Shown here: in pieces, positions 26,983-37,194 of the stretch
Layout: each line of letters begins with the position of its first letter
Position numbering within the stretch: the first letter of the stretch is position 1
Assembly (NCBI GenBank): GCA_902624535.1
Contig: CACNYF010000004.1
Coordinates: forward strand, 1 to 54,825
Direction of reading: 5' to 3'
DNA: 54,825 nucleotides
Source: an uncultured Pelagibacteraceae bacterium
Lineage (GTDB): Bacteria; Pseudomonadota; Alphaproteobacteria; Pelagibacterales; Pelagibacteraceae
Program-made: the position numbers and the translations under genes
The notes under the pieces: generated by a model
The model's input: the letters and a program-made list of their open reading frames with translations, nothing else
Databases searched by the model: none
What the model was told of the DNA's origin: nothing

Positions 26983-28253
26983 TGATAAATATTAACTATT
27001 TAAATCCATCAAAAAATAACCTAAGATTAAATTTAATTATTGGTTTATCATTAGTTTTTTTATCACTTTTTGATGTTTTTTTATATTCATTTTTTGATAT
27101 TAACATAACATCTTTTTTACCTTATTTTGCTAGCTTCTCTTTGCCTCTCATACTTGGAATGTTTGGTCTAAGTATAATTAGAATTTCATATTCAGGAATT
27201 AAAAAATTAGATAGTTTAAATAAGAATATAAATACAAATAATTTCAATGCTGCATTAACTTTATTAATAATATTTACTATAATTAAAATATTACCACCTG
27301 TTATGAGCTGGATGATATTAGATGCAAATATTTCTGGAGATACAAAAGATGCGTGCACGGGATCAGGGGCATGCTGGACATATATTAAGATTTGGTTTAA
27401 AAGATTTATGTATGGTATGTATCCAAATGAACATATTTGGAGAGTTAACCTCGCTTTTATATTTCTAGTTGTCTTGGCTTTTGTAGGTTTTATTACCCCA
27501 CAAAAATATAAAAAATATTTATCATTATATTATATAATTATTTATCCAATAATTGCATATATTTTAATTTATTATCTTATATCTGGAGGTTCTTTGGGTT
27601 TGGAGTGGGTAGAAACCGGAGCTTGGGGTGGATTATCTTTAACATTTATTGTTTCTTTTTTTAGTTTAATATTTTGTTTTCCGTTGGGTATGGCTCTAGC
27701 TTTAGGTAGAAGAACAAACTTACCTATAATTAAATATGTATCTGTTGGATTTATTGAATTTTGGAGAGGTGTACCTTTAATTACTGTTTTATTTATGTCT
27801 TCAGTTATGTTTCCAATGTTTTTGCCTCAAGATTTCTTTATGGATAAACTTGTACGTGTTATTATTGCAATTTCTTTGTTTGAGGCCGCTTATGTTGCCG
27901 AAGTAATTAGGGGTGGACTACAAGCTTTACCAAGAGGGCAGTATGATGCTTCAAAATCTTTAGGTATGGGTTACTGGAAAATGCATATATTTGTAATATT
28001 ACCACAAGCTCTAAAATTAGTTATTCCAGGTATTGCTAATACTTTTTTGGCACTAGTTAAAGATACCCCTTTGATATTTGTAGTAGGTTTACTCGAAATT
28101 ATTGGGATGTTACAAATGGCAAAAACAAATCCTAAATGGTTAGGTTTTGCTATGGAAGGATATGTTTTTTCTGCTATAGTTTTTTTTATAATTTGTTATG
28201 CAATGAGTAAATATAGTTATAATCTAGAGCTAAAATATAAAACAGATAGATAA
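26982..28253 (+). CDS. aapM: General L-amino-acid ABC transporter, permease AapM
   Basis: Second permease of the importer, 423 residues from the ATG at 26982, which shares its A with the aapQ stop (TAATG). A longer frame from 26946 would overlap aapQ by 37 bases and is unlikely. It carries the EAA motif LPRGQYDASKSLGMGYWK followed by VILPQALKLVIPG, the periplasmic insertion with GLEWVETGAWGGLSLTF typical of AapM/BztC, and about eight to nine helices. The ATPase gene follows after 3 bases. Confidence 0.93.
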   Translation: MININYLNPSKNNLRLNLIIGLSLVFLSLFDVFLYSFFDINITSFLPYFASFSLPLILGMFGLSIIRISYSGIKKLDSLNKNINTNNFNAALTLLIIFTIIKILPPVMSWMILDANISGDTKDACTGSGACWTYIKIWFKRFMYGMYPNEHIWRVNLAFIFLVVLAFVGFITPQKYKKYLSLYYIIIYPIIAYILIYYLISGGSLGLEWVETGAWGGLSLTFIVSFFSLIFCFPLGMALALGRRTNLPIIKYVSVGFIEFWRGVPLITVLFMSSVMFPMFLPQDFFMDKLVRVIIAISLFEAAYVAEVIRGGLQALPRGQYDASKSLGMGYWKMHIFVILPQALKLVIPGIANTFLALVKDTPLIFVVGLLEIIGMLQMAKTNPKWLGFAMEGYVFSAIVFFIICYAMSKYSYNLELKYKTDR

Positions 28254-28256
28254 GAT

Positions 28257-28991
28257 ATGCCAGAAAGTATTATTCAAATTAAAAATGTTAATAAATGGTT
28301 TGGCGATTTTCAGGTACTAAAAGATATAAATTTAGAAGTTAAACCAAAAGAAAAAATTGTAGTATGTGGACCATCAGGATCAGGAAAATCTACCTTAATA
28401 CGATGCATTAACAGATTAGAAGAACATCAAGAGGGAAATATTATTGTTGATGGAACTGAAATTTCAGAAGATACTAAAAATATTGAGAAGGTAAGAGCAG
28501 AAGTTGGAATGGTTTTTCAACAATTTAATTTATTTCCACATTTATCAATTGTGGATAATTGTACTCTAGCACCAATTTGGGTAAAGAAAATGCCAAAAAA
28601 AGATGCAGAAGAGTTAGCATTAAAACATTTGGAAAGAGTTCAAATTCTTGATCAAGCTCAAAAATTCCCAGGACAATTGTCTGGCGGTCAACAACAGAGA
28701 GTTGCAATTGCAAGGGCTCTTTGTATGGAACCGAAAATAATGTTATTTGATGAACCCACATCAGCCTTAGACCCCGAAATGATTAAAGAAGTACTAGATG
28801 TTATGGTTAATTTAGCAAACCAAGGTATGACAATGATTGTTGTAACTCATGAAATGGGTTTTGCAAAAGAAGTTGCAGATGAAGTTATATTTATGGATGA
28901 GGGCATGATAGTAGAAAAAGCTGTTACTAAGGAGTTTTTTGCTAATCCAAAAAATGACAGAACAAAGCTTTTTTTGAGCCAAATATTATAA
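28257..28991 (+). CDS. aapP: General L-amino-acid ABC transporter, ATP-binding protein AapP
   Basis: ATPase of the polar amino-acid uptake family, 244 residues. Walker [11 protein letters not shown] lies at 37-46, the Q-loop is [10 protein letters not shown], the signature [10 protein letters not shown] starts at 141, Walker [15 protein letters not shown] follows, and the switch histidine is in VVTHEMGFA. It completes the aapJQMP operon. A regulator gene follows 143 bases later in the same direction. Confidence 0.95.
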   Translation: MPESIIQIKNVNKWFGDFQVLKDINLEVKPKEKIVVCGPSGSGKSTLIRCINRLEEHQEGNIIVDGTEISEDTKNIEKVRAEVGMVFQQFNLFPHLSIVDNCTLAPIWVKKMPKKDAEELALKHLERVQILDQAQKFPGQLSGGQQQRVAIARALCMEPKIMLFDEPTSALDPEMIKEVLDVMVNLANQGMTMIVVTHEMGFAKEVADEVIFMDEGMIVEKAVTKEFFANPKNDRTKLFLSQIL

Positions 28992-29134
28992 AAATTATAA
29001 CTATATTGCTAAAAAGTTTCTTGACAGGTTTATAAAATCTTAAAAATTATTATTTTTTTAAAATTATTTTACTTGAAATAACTTTTTGATTTATATTAAC
29101 TTAGATAATTATTTTAATTAAAGAGGGGTCTTTG

Positions 29135-29506
29135 ATGGAAGAAAATTTCAATAAACATCTAGGTAATAAATTAAAACTTAGACGTTTGGCTTTAGGTTTA
29201 ACTCAAACTAAAGTTGCAAAAGCAATAAATGTAACATTTCAACAAATTCAAAAATATGAAAAAGGAACAAATGGTGTAAGTTCTATTAGATTACTGCAAT
29301 TATCCAATTATCTTAAAGTTCCAATTAACTATTTTTTTGAAGATTTTTCTGAATATTTAGTAAATTTAGAAAAATCTAAAGAAGGTCACATGAACGTTAA
29401 CTATAATTTTTTAGTAAAAATTTATTCTGAACTTACTCAAGATCAAAAAATTAAGTTTAGTAAAAATATACAAATCAACCAGGTAAATATTTCTAAAACA
29501 GGATAA
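29135..29506 (+). CDS. XRE-family helix-turn-helix regulator
   Basis: A 123-residue DNA-binding protein with an N-terminal Cro/C1-type helix-turn-helix at about residues 9-66 (RRLALGLTQTKVAKAINV...QIQKYEKG) and a short C-terminal part with no recognisable ligand domain. I chose the ATG at 29135 because AGAGGGG lies six bases before it; the TTG one codon earlier is less likely. The helix-turn-helix resembles a group widespread in alphaproteobacteria. The target is unknown; the position behind the aap operon and in front of the tRNA block gives only a weak hint. The 143 bases upstream are AT-rich with no clear operator. Confidence 0.85.
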   Translation: MEENFNKHLGNKLKLRRLALGLTQTKVAKAINVTFQQIQKYEKGTNGVSSIRLLQLSNYLKVPINYFFEDFSEYLVNLEKSKEGHMNVNYNFLVKIYSELTQDQKIKFSKNIQINQVNISKTG

Positions 29507-29518
29507 CTAATTTTTAAT

Positions 29519-29594
29519 TGGCTCCTCGGGCAGGACTCGAACCTGCGACCAATTGATTAACAGTCAACTGCTCTACCAACTGAGCTACCGAGGA
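29519..29594 (-). tRNA. tRNA-Asn (anticodon GUU)
   Basis: On the minus strand a 76-base cloverleaf with encoded CCA. The acceptor TCCTCGG pairs with CCGAGGA, the D arm is AGCTCAGTTGGTAGAGC, the anticodon stem GTTGA/TCAAT encloses the loop CTGTTAA with anticodon GTT, and the T arm is GCAGGTTCGAGTCCTGC. It is 53 bases from the tRNA-Cys gene on the same strand, and the two are probably co-transcribed from the region before valS. Confidence 0.97.
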
Positions 29595-29647
29595 ATGTAA
29601 AATCACAACTTACTTTTTTTTTGTATTATCTCAACAAAAATAAATTG

Positions 29648-29721
29648 TGGAGGCAACGCCCGGAATCGAACCGGGATACAAGGATTTGCAATCCTCTGCG
29701 TAACCATTCCGCCACGTTGCC
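29648..29721 (-). tRNA. tRNA-Cys (anticodon GCA)
   Basis: A minus-strand 74-base cloverleaf with encoded CCA. The acceptor GGCAACG pairs with CGTTGCC, the anticodon stem GAGGA/TCCTT has one G-U pair and encloses the loop TTGCAAA with anticodon GCA, and the T arm is CCCGGTTCGATTCCGGG. The 115 bases between it and valS must hold the promoters for both directions; they are AT-rich and I cannot choose one with confidence. Confidence 0.97.
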
Positions 29722-29836
29722 ATGAATTAAATATTCAATGGGGACATATATAATTAATTTTATAATTTAGTCTATAAATTTAACGGATAATTTCATTGTT
29801 GTTTATTGATATGATTAATTTATAAAATAATCATCC

Positions 29837-32464
29837 ATGAGTTCAGACAAATATATTCACGAAAATGTTGAAAATAAGATTTATTCTTATTGGGAAGAAA
29901 AAAATTTGTTTAAACCTAAATCTAACAAAAAACAATTTTCGATAGTTATCCCACCACCGAATGTAACTGGTAGCCTTCATATGGGTCATGCATTAAATAA
30001 CTCTATTCAGGATTTGTTAACTCGGTACCATCGAATGAATAATTTTGAAACTTTATGGCAACCTGGAACTGACCATGCAGGTATTGCTACACAAGCATTA
30101 GTGGAAAAAAAACTTAAATCTGAAGGTATTGATAAAAATGATTTAGGTAGGGAAAAATTCATAAAAAAAGTTTGGGAATGGAAAGGTCAATATGGGGACA
30201 TCATAATTAATCAATTAAAAAAATTAGGCTGTTCGTGTGACTGGTCTAGAAATGCGTTCACCATGGACGAAAATCTATCAAAATCTGTATTAAAAGTTTT
30301 TGTTGAAATGTACAAAAATGGATTAATTTACAAATCAAAAAAATTAGTAAATTGGGACACTGTTTTAAAAACGGCAATATCGGATTTAGAAGTAGATCAA
30401 AGAGAAGTTAATTCAAAACTATATCACATCAAATATCCAATCGAAGGAACAGATAAATTTATAACTATTGCAACCACAAGACCAGAAACCATGTTAGGAG
30501 ACACAGCTGTTGCAGTTAATCCATTAGATGAAAGATATAAATCATTAGTAAATAAAAATGCAATAGTTCCAATAGTTGGTAGGAAAATAAAAATTATAGA
30601 AGATGATTATGCTGATCCTGAACAAGGGACTGGAGCTGTTAAAATAACACCAGCACATGATTTTAATGATTATGAAGTAGGGGAGAGAAACAATTTAGAA
30701 ATCATAAATATTTTTACATCTGATGGTAAAATTAATGAAAATGCTCCTGATAATTATATTGGTCTTGATAGATTTGAGGCTAGAAAAAGAATTTTAAAAG
30801 AACTTTCTGATAAAGATTTACTTGTTAAAGAGGAAAAAATTAAGAATAAAGTTCCTTATGGTGATAGATCTAATTCAATAATTGAACCCTATTTAACAGA
30901 ACAATGGTTTGCAGATGCTAAGAAACTTTCAATAAAAGCAAAAGAAATAGTAAATAATAAAACAACTAATTTTTTTCCTGTTAATTGGAAGAAAACATAT
31001 TTTCAATGGATGGATAATATAGAACCTTGGTGTATCTCTAGGCAGCTTTGGTGGGGACATCAAATACCTGCATGGTATGGACCTGATGGAGAAATATTTG
31101 TAGATGAAACAGAAGAAGGTGCAAAGAAATTAGCTAAAGAACACTATAAAAAAGATGTTGAATTAATTAGAGATCCAGATGTTCTTGATACATGGTTTTC
31201 ATCAGGCCTATGGCCTTTTGCAACACTAGGATGGCCAGAAAAAAATGAATATTTAGAAAAATTTTATCCAACTTCAGTATTGGTAACAGGATTTGATATA
31301 ATTTTCTTTTGGGTTGCAAGAATGATTATGTTTGGAATGGAATTTCAAAATAAAGAACCTTTTAAAAACATTTATGTACATGCATTAGTTAGAGATGAAA
31401 AAGGTCAAAAAATGTCAAAGTCTAAAGGCAATGTAATTGATCCATTAAAATTAATAGAAAAATATAGTGCTGATGCTTTAAGATTTACACTTTTGTCAAT
31501 GGCATCTCCTGGACGAGATGTAAAGTTATCTGAGGATAGAGTTAAAGGTTATAGAAATTTTTTAAATAAAATATGGAACGCTAATAACTTTCTTATTCAA
31601 AATGATTGTAAATTTGAAAATATAATAACTCCTAATGAATTAAAACTAAATATTAATAAATGGATATTTGTCGAATTCACTAATACAAATGATAAGATTA
31701 AAAAATCAATAGATAGTTATCGATTTGATGAAGCCGCAAGAATTGCTTATCAATTTGTATGGCATTCATTTTGTGATTGGTATTTAGAATTATCTAAAAC
31801 TGTCTTTTATTCAGATAATAATGAAAATATCGAAGAAACTAGAAATGTAGCTAGCTACATATTTACTCAAATTCTAGTTATTTTGCATCCATTTATCCCG
31901 TTTTTAACCGAGGAGATATGGTTGAAAAACAAATTAGATAAAAATGGAAAAGACTTTTTAATGTTAAAAAACTGGTCTGAGGCTATTTCCGATAAAGATA
32001 AAGACTCTGATGAAGTAAATGAAATAATCGAATTTGTCTCATCTATACGGTCATTTAAGAATGAAATAGAAATAAGCCCTGGTTCATTTGTTAAAATTCT
32101 AGTTGATAAAATAAATCCTGAAATTAAAAAATTTATTGAAAATAACTCAAATACATTAAAAAAAATTGGTAGAATTAATGAATTTGTAAATGAAGATATT
32201 AAAAAACCTTCGGCAAACTTGGTCATTAAAGGTGAAATATTTAAAATTTACTTTGAGGAAGATGTAGATTTGTCAAAAATTAAAGAAACATTGTTAAACA
32301 AAAAGAATAAGATAGAAAAAGAAATGGAAAAAATTAATACAAGGCTAAATAATAAAAATTTTATTGAAAGAGCTCCAAATGATATTGTTGAGCAGGAAAA
32401 GTCTAACTTTATTAATTTAGAAAAAGATGTTAATAAATTAAATTATACTTTAGAAAGTCTATAA
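29837..32464 (+). CDS. valS: Valine-tRNA ligase ValS
   Basis: Class I aminoacyl-tRNA synthetase, 875 residues, full length. The HIGH motif lies in [16 protein letters not shown], the editing domain includes [20 protein letters not shown] and [15 protein letters not shown], and the catalytic loop is [14 protein letters not shown]. The C-terminal coiled coil is Lys/Asn-rich. The stop shares one base with ilvD, so valine/isoleucine biosynthesis is coupled to valine charging in one transcript. No T-box or leader is visible upstream. Confidence 0.97.
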   Translation: MSSDKYIHENVENKIYSYWEEKNLFKPKSNKKQFSIVIPPPNVTGSLHMGHALNNSIQDLLTRYHRMNNFETLWQPGTDHAGIATQALVEKKLKSEGIDKNDLGREKFIKKVWEWKGQYGDIIINQLKKLGCSCDWSRNAFTMDENLSKSVLKVFVEMYKNGLIYKSKKLVNWDTVLKTAISDLEVDQREVNSKLYHIKYPIEGTDKFITIATTRPETMLGDTAVAVNPLDERYKSLVNKNAIVPIVGRKIKIIEDDYADPEQGTGAVKITPAHDFNDYEVGERNNLEIINIFTSDGKINENAPDNYIGLDRFEARKRILKELSDKDLLVKEEKIKNKVPYGDRSNSIIEPYLTEQWFADAKKLSIKAKEIVNNKTTNFFPVNWKKTYFQWMDNIEPWCISRQLWWGHQIPAWYGPDGEIFVDETEEGAKKLAKEHYKKDVELIRDPDVLDTWFSSGLWPFATLGWPEKNEYLEKFYPTSVLVTGFDIIFFWVARMIMFGMEFQNKEPFKNIYVHALVRDEKGQKMSKSKGNVIDPLKLIEKYSADALRFTLLSMASPGRDVKLSEDRVKGYRNFLNKIWNANNFLIQNDCKFENIITPNELKLNINKWIFVEFTNTNDKIKKSIDSYRFDEAARIAYQFVWHSFCDWYLELSKTVFYSDNNENIEETRNVASYIFTQILVILHPFIPFLTEEIWLKNKLDKNGKDFLMLKNWSEAISDKDKDSDEVNEIIEFVSSIRSFKNEIEISPGSFVKILVDKINPEIKKFIENNSNTLKKIGRINEFVNEDIKKPSANLVIKGEIFKIYFEEDVDLSKIKETLLNKKNKIEKEMEKINTRLNNKNFIERAPNDIVEQEKSNFINLEKDVNKLNYTLESL

Positions 32465-34182
32465 TGCGGAAATTTAACAAAAAAAAACTACCAAGTAGAT
32501 ATACAACTGTAGGACCAGATAGAGCTCCACAAAGATCCTTTTATTATGCAATGGATTTAACAGAAAAAGATGTAGCAAAACCATTCGTTGGTGTTGTTTC
32601 AACTTGGAATGAAGCTGCACCATGTAACATTAATTTAATGAAACAAGCTCAATTTGTAAAACAAGGTGTAAATTCATCAGGAGGAACTCCTAGAGAATTT
32701 TGTACAATAACAGTTACCGATGGTATTGCTATGGGTCATGAAGGAATGAAATCTTCTTTGATATCAAGAGATGTAATTGCAGATTCTACCGAATTAACTG
32801 TAAGAGGACATTGTTATGATGCTTTAGTTGGTTTAGCAGGATGTGATAAATCTTTACCAGGTTTAATGATGTCTATGGTGAGATTAAATATTCCAAGTGT
32901 ATTTATTTATGGTGGTTCAATACTTCCAGGTAGATTTGAAGGTAAGGATGTAACTGTTGTTGATGTTTTTGAAGGTGTTGGAAAATATACATCAAAAAAA
33001 ATGACAGCTCATGCTCTTAGAAAATTGGAATTGAAAGCTTGTCCAAGTGCAGGTGCTTGTGGTGGTCAATTTACTGCAAACACGATGGCATGTGTTTCAG
33101 AAGCAATCGGATTAGCTTTACCATATTCAGCAGGAACACCTGCTCCTTATAAAGAAAGACATAAGTACGCAATTAACAGCGGTAAAGCTGTAATGAAACT
33201 TTTAGAAAGAAATATAAGACCAAGAGATATTGTTACAAGAAAAGCATTAGAAAATGCTGCTACAGTTGTTGCTGCAACTGGAGGATCTACTAATGCAGGT
33301 TTACACTTGCCAGCTATTGCAAATGAAATTGGAATTAAATTTGATTTAATGGATGTTGCAAAAATTTTTAAAAGAACTCCTTATCTTGCTGATTTAAAGC
33401 CTGGTGGAAAATATGTTGCAAAAGATATGTGGGAAGCAGGTGGAGTTCCAATGCTTTTAAAAACTCTTTACGATGGAGGATATATCCATGGAGATTGTAT
33501 GACTGTTACAGGAAAGACAATGAAAGAGAATTTAAAAAATGTGAAATTTAATCCAAAACAAAAAGTAATGAGAAGTTATAAAAACCCAATTACACCAACT
33601 GGTGGTGTTGTTGGATTAAGAGGTAATTTAGCTCCAGAAGGTGGAATTGTTAAAATCGCAGGTTTGAAAAAATTACAATTTACAGGAAGAGCAAGATGCT
33701 TTGACTCTGAAGAAAAAGCTTACAAAGCTGTAAAAGAAAGAAAATACAAAGACGGCGATATAATTATAATTAGATATGAAGGTCCAAAAGGTGGTCCGGG
33801 AATGAGAGAAATGTTGCAGACAACAGCTGCAATTTATGGACAAGGAAAAGGGGAGAAAGTAGCCCTTATTACAGACGGTAGGTTCTCAGGGGCTACCAGA
33901 GGCTTCTGTATCGGTCATGTAGGTCCTGAGGCCTCTATAGGTGGCCCAATAGCCCTTTTGAGGAACGGAGATATAATTGATATAGATGCAAAAAAAGGGA
34001 CTATTAACGTTAGATTAAATAAAAAAGAACTTAGTTTGAGAAAAAAGAAATGGAAACAAAGAAAAATGAACTTTGGAAACGGAACTCTTTGGAAGTATGC
34101 TCAAACAGTAGGTCCAGCTTATTTGGGTGCACCAACTCATCCAGGTGGTAAAAACGAGGTTAAAACATACGCAGATATTTGA
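32464..34182 (+). CDS. ilvD: Dihydroxy-acid dehydratase IlvD
   Basis: Iron-sulfur enzyme of branched-chain amino-acid synthesis that dehydrates 2,3-dihydroxy-isovalerate and -methylvalerate. 572 residues. Cluster cysteines occur in [10 protein letters not shown] and [18 protein letters not shown]. Other motifs are [42 protein letters not shown] and the C-terminal [20 protein letters not shown] stretch at about 33841-33972, coding for that last motif, has markedly higher G+C and different codons (GCC, GGC, AGG, GGG) from the rest. The stop overlaps the next gene by one base. Confidence 0.95.
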   Translation: MRKFNKKKLPSRYTTVGPDRAPQRSFYYAMDLTEKDVAKPFVGVVSTWNEAAPCNINLMKQAQFVKQGVNSSGGTPREFCTITVTDGIAMGHEGMKSSLISRDVIADSTELTVRGHCYDALVGLAGCDKSLPGLMMSMVRLNIPSVFIYGGSILPGRFEGKDVTVVDVFEGVGKYTSKKMTAHALRKLELKACPSAGACGGQFTANTMACVSEAIGLALPYSAGTPAPYKERHKYAINSGKAVMKLLERNIRPRDIVTRKALENAATVVAATGGSTNAGLHLPAIANEIGIKFDLMDVAKIFKRTPYLADLKPGGKYVAKDMWEAGGVPMLLKTLYDGGYIHGDCMTVTGKTMKENLKNVKFNPKQKVMRSYKNPITPTGGVVGLRGNLAPEGGIVKIAGLKKLQFTGRARCFDSEEKAYKAVKERKYKDGDIIIIRYEGPKGGPGMREMLQTTAAIYGQGKGEKVALITDGRFSGATRGFCIGHVGPEASIGGPIALLRNGDIIDIDAKKGTINVRLNKKELSLRKKKWKQRKMNFGNGTLWKYAQTVGPAYLGAPTHPGGKNEVKTYADI

Positions 34183-35384
34183 TGAAAATTAGACCTGTAA
34201 TACTTTGTGGTGGTGCAGGAACACGCCTTTGGCCCAATTTAAAAAACACTCAAGCAAAACAATTTATTGATTTTGGTGGTTGGACTTTATTACAAAAAGC
34301 TTTTGAAAGAATAAATAATAACTCTTATGATTTTCCAATTATCAGTACAAATCTGAAGTATTTAAAAGATGTTAAGAAAACACTGAAAAAATCTAAAATA
34401 AAAAAATATAAAATAATATTAGAACCAGCTAAAAAAAATACAGCACCAGCAATTTTAGTAAGTGCTTTAATTAAAGAAATTCCAGATGATCAGCCAATAA
34501 TGTTTTTTACTTCAGATCATTTGATTGAAAACCCAAGTATTTTAACAAGATCTTTAAAAACTAATGTTAAAAATTTAAATGATGAAAATATATTTATTTT
34601 TGGAATTAAACCTACAAGACCATCTAATGAGTACGGATATTTAAAAACTAAAAGTATTAATAAGTTAAATAAAGTAATTAAATTTATTGAAAAACCAACA
34701 GAGCAAAAAGCCAAAAAGATAATTAAATCTGGAGGTTATTGGAACTCTGGCATGTTTTACTTAAAAAAATTATCAATAATTAATAACTTTAAAAAATATC
34801 AGCCTAGTATCTATAATGCATGTCTAAAATCTTTAGAAAAATCTAAGGTTAGAAATAATACATATTTTTTGAATAAAAAATTCTTTAATAAATGTAGGGA
34901 AATTTCTTTTGATTATGCAATTCTTGAAAAGTCAAAGAATATAAATGCAATAAAACTTAGTATTCAATGGTCAGATCTTGGTAATTGGTTTGAAATATCA
35001 AAAATATATAAAAAAAATAAAAATAAATATTTTAAGAAAAAAAATGTTTTTCACAGACCGTGGGGCAGGTATACCAACCTATATGAAGGTAAAAACTTCT
35101 TAGTAAAGGAATTAGTAGTCAATTCTAAATCTAAATTAAGCTTACAAAAGCATTTTCATCGATCTGAATATTGGACTATTACTGATGGAAAACCTTTAAT
35201 TACATTAAATAAGAAAAATTTCTTTAAAAAACCAGACGAAAAAATATTCATCCCAAGAGAAGCAATTCATCGAATAGAAAATAAATTTAAGAAAAAAGTA
35301 AAAATTATTGAAATACAAACCGGACCAATTCTAAAAGAGACAGATATAGTTAGATATCAAGATATTTACGGTAGAGTTAATTAA
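34182..35384 (+). CDS. manC: Mannose-1-phosphate guanylyltransferase with C-terminal cupin (ManC type)
   Basis: Makes GDP-mannose for surface polysaccharide. 400 residues. The nucleotidyltransferase signature PVILCGGAGTRLWP sits at the N-terminus, with KNTAPAI, FTSDHLI, FGIKPTRPSNEYGYL, FIEKPT, YWNSGMFYL and FDYAILEKS following. The C-terminal part (about 310-390) is a type II mannose-6-phosphate isomerase cupin with RPWGRY, LSLQKHFHRSEYWTI and IPREAIHRIEN. It is shorter than the ~470 residues of classical ManC. I chose the ATG at 34182, overlapping the ilvD stop, over the TTG one codon before. No other sugar genes lie nearby. Confidence 0.88.
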   Translation: MKIRPVILCGGAGTRLWPNLKNTQAKQFIDFGGWTLLQKAFERINNNSYDFPIISTNLKYLKDVKKTLKKSKIKKYKIILEPAKKNTAPAILVSALIKEIPDDQPIMFFTSDHLIENPSILTRSLKTNVKNLNDENIFIFGIKPTRPSNEYGYLKTKSINKLNKVIKFIEKPTEQKAKKIIKSGGYWNSGMFYLKKLSIINNFKKYQPSIYNACLKSLEKSKVRNNTYFLNKKFFNKCREISFDYAILEKSKNINAIKLSIQWSDLGNWFEISKIYKKNKNKYFKKKNVFHRPWGRYTNLYEGKNFLVKELVVNSKSKLSLQKHFHRSEYWTITDGKPLITLNKKNFFKKPDEKIFIPREAIHRIENKFKKKVKIIEIQTGPILKETDIVRYQDIYGRVN

Positions 35385-35392
35385 CATTTATT

Positions 35393-36232
35393 ATGAACAC
35401 GATCGTATTTTCTGCCGTTTTATTGGCCGCATTACTTCATGCTACTTGGAATGGTATGGTCAAAAAACATCCTGATAAAACTGTTGCTTTAGCTGGTATA
35501 ATTTTAGGTCATATACCATTTTCAATTGTTGCAATCATCTTATTACCAGCACCCTCTTTGGAAAGTATACCTTATATCTTTGCAAGTATTGTTGTTCACA
35601 TCGGTTATCAATGGTTCTTACTTAAATCATATGAAATCGGAGATTTGACAAAAGTCTACCCTATAGCAAGAGGGACTGGGCCTTTATTTGTAACTGTAGT
35701 TTCAATTTTATTTTTAGGCGTTGTTTTAAATAAGTTTATTTTGATCTCTATTTTTTTAATATGTTTTGGAATTTTTTTTCTTGGTATTTCTGATTATAAA
35801 AATAGTAGCTTAAATGTAATTAAATTTTCTTTTATTACAGGTTTATTTATTGGCTCATACTCACTTATCGATGGATATGGTGCAAGAGTGAGTAATTCTG
35901 CAATATCTTTTGTCAGCTGGTCTTTCATTTTAAACGCTATGATTTTCCCATTTATTCTTAGTTTAAGAGGGCAAAAGGATATTATTAAGAGGGTTTATAG
36001 AGACGGTAAAATGATATTTTTTTACGGTGTAACATTATCATATGCTAGTTATGCCTTGGCTGTGTGGGCATTTACAAAGGCTCCAATACCTGTTGTTACA
36101 TCTTTAAGAGAAACAAGTATTTTATTATCAATATTTATTGGATATTTTTTATTAAAAGAAAAAATCACACCAGCTAAGATAATTTCTATTTTGTTTATCC
36201 TAGCAGGTGCGATTGGATTAAAATTAGTTTAA
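35393..36232 (+). CDS. EamA-type (drug/metabolite transporter family) permease
   Basis: 279 residues, almost entirely hydrophobic, with ten predicted membrane helices in the two-repeat EamA layout. Recognisable pieces are LLAALLHATWNGMVKK at the start of the first repeat, KVYPIARGTGPLFV and, in the second half, PVVTSLRETSILLSIFIGYFLLKEK, the helix 9 motif of the family. The substrate (amino acid, nucleobase or other metabolite, import or export) cannot be read from the sequence. It ends in a 4-base convergent overlap with the PiT-like gene. Confidence 0.82.
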   Translation: MNTIVFSAVLLAALLHATWNGMVKKHPDKTVALAGIILGHIPFSIVAIILLPAPSLESIPYIFASIVVHIGYQWFLLKSYEIGDLTKVYPIARGTGPLFVTVVSILFLGVVLNKFILISIFLICFGIFFLGISDYKNSSLNVIKFSFITGLFIGSYSLIDGYGARVSNSAISFVSWSFILNAMIFPFILSLRGQKDIIKRVYRDGKMIFFYGVTLSYASYALAVWAFTKAPIPVVTSLRETSILLSIFIGYFLLKEKITPAKIISILFILAGAIGLKLV

Positions 36233-37194
36233 AACCAATTATTTGGAATAATTATATAATGAATTCCTAGAACTATTCCAACTGATACACTAAGTCCAAA
36301 TATCATTTTTAAGAAATCTTTTCCTATTAAAGGGAAAACATATCCAAATTTATATTCTTTATTCATAGTAGCAATTGCTAATTCTCGACCACATAATAAT
36401 CCAACAAAAACCCATGTCGTAGACATAGGTAAATCGTTCAGTTCTTTAAAGTAGAATAAGACACCAGCATATATTACGTTAATAATTGTCGCTGATCTTG
36501 CATATCTAGTTCCTGTTTTTTCAAGAACAACTTTTTGAATTGGTCCACCTTGAATGTAAAAAATGTAGAATAATAGTGCTGTAAAGTAACCCATTACTAT
36601 TAAAAGCAATGTTAAATCTAATTGTCTAGGTAGATACACAGCAATATTAGCCACATCGTGAGATAACCATACCCACCATAACCAACCAGAAGAAATCCAA
36701 ACACTATTTCTCCAAAAGCCTCTCCATTTATCATCTACTTCATCAAATTTTTCATTAATGAATTTAGAAACACCTATCCAGGCAATATAAGCAACCATTG
36801 CTGCTAAACCATAGCCAACGACGCTTTTCATAAGCATTTTTTCAAGCACGACTGTTGAGGCAAATGCTGAAAGAACTAAGAAAGTAGTTGATACCGGTAT
36901 TCCAATTCTTGTTAACAATAGTAATATTGCAGGCGCTACCGCGTGATACCATTGAATTTCTTGATAAGGTATTCTAGTTAATCTTCCATAAGAAATATCA
37001 CCATCATACGAATACCATCCCCATGCTAACGCTATAATCATAACAGCTGAAGCAGATCCAGCTAGAGTATACCACTTAAACCACTTCTTTTTTGAAGCTA
37101 TAAATGTCCCAAGTGTTTGAATTGAGTCGTTAGCGATAACGCTATAACCGGCAAGGGCAAACCCTATAACCGTATAAATTAAAGTCATATCCAT
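36229..37194 (-). CDS. PiT-family-like anion (phosphate or sulfate) transporter
   Basis: 321 residues with about eight membrane helices. Two internal repeats carry degenerate signatures of the inorganic phosphate transporter family: ANDSIQTLGT (21-30) and SHDVANIAVYL (178-188) resemble the GANDVANAFGT element, and PVSTTF (100-105) and PMSTTW (256-261) resemble P(I/V)STTH. It is shorter than PitA (~500) and divergent, so the substrate is open; some members (CysP) carry sulfate. The strong ribosome binding site AAGGAG lies seven bases before the ATG. It has its own 269-base leader, the longest gene-free stretch of the window, and lies downstream of arsC and aqpS on the same strand. Confidence 0.72.
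   Translation of the reverse strand: MDMTLIYTVIGFALAGYSVIANDSIQTLGTFIASKKKWFKWYTLAGSASAVMIIALAWGWYSYDGDISYGRLTRIPYQEIQWYHAVAPAILLLLTRIGIPVSTTFLVLSAFASTVVLEKMLMKSVVGYGLAAMVAYIAWIGVSKFINEKFDEVDDKWRGFWRNSVWISSGWLWWVWLSHDVANIAVYLPRQLDLTLLLIVMGYFTALLFYIFYIQGGPIQKVVLEKTGTRYARSATIINVIYAGVLFYFKELNDLPMSTTWVFVGLLCGRELAIATMNKEYKFGYVFPLIGKDFLKMIFGLSVSVGIVLGIHYIIIPNNWF

Noticed and set aside
29021-29053. TTGACA with TATTAT as a promoter for the XRE gene
   Set aside because: The spacer is 21 bases, too long for a sigma-70 promoter, and AT-rich DNA gives many chance -10 matches.
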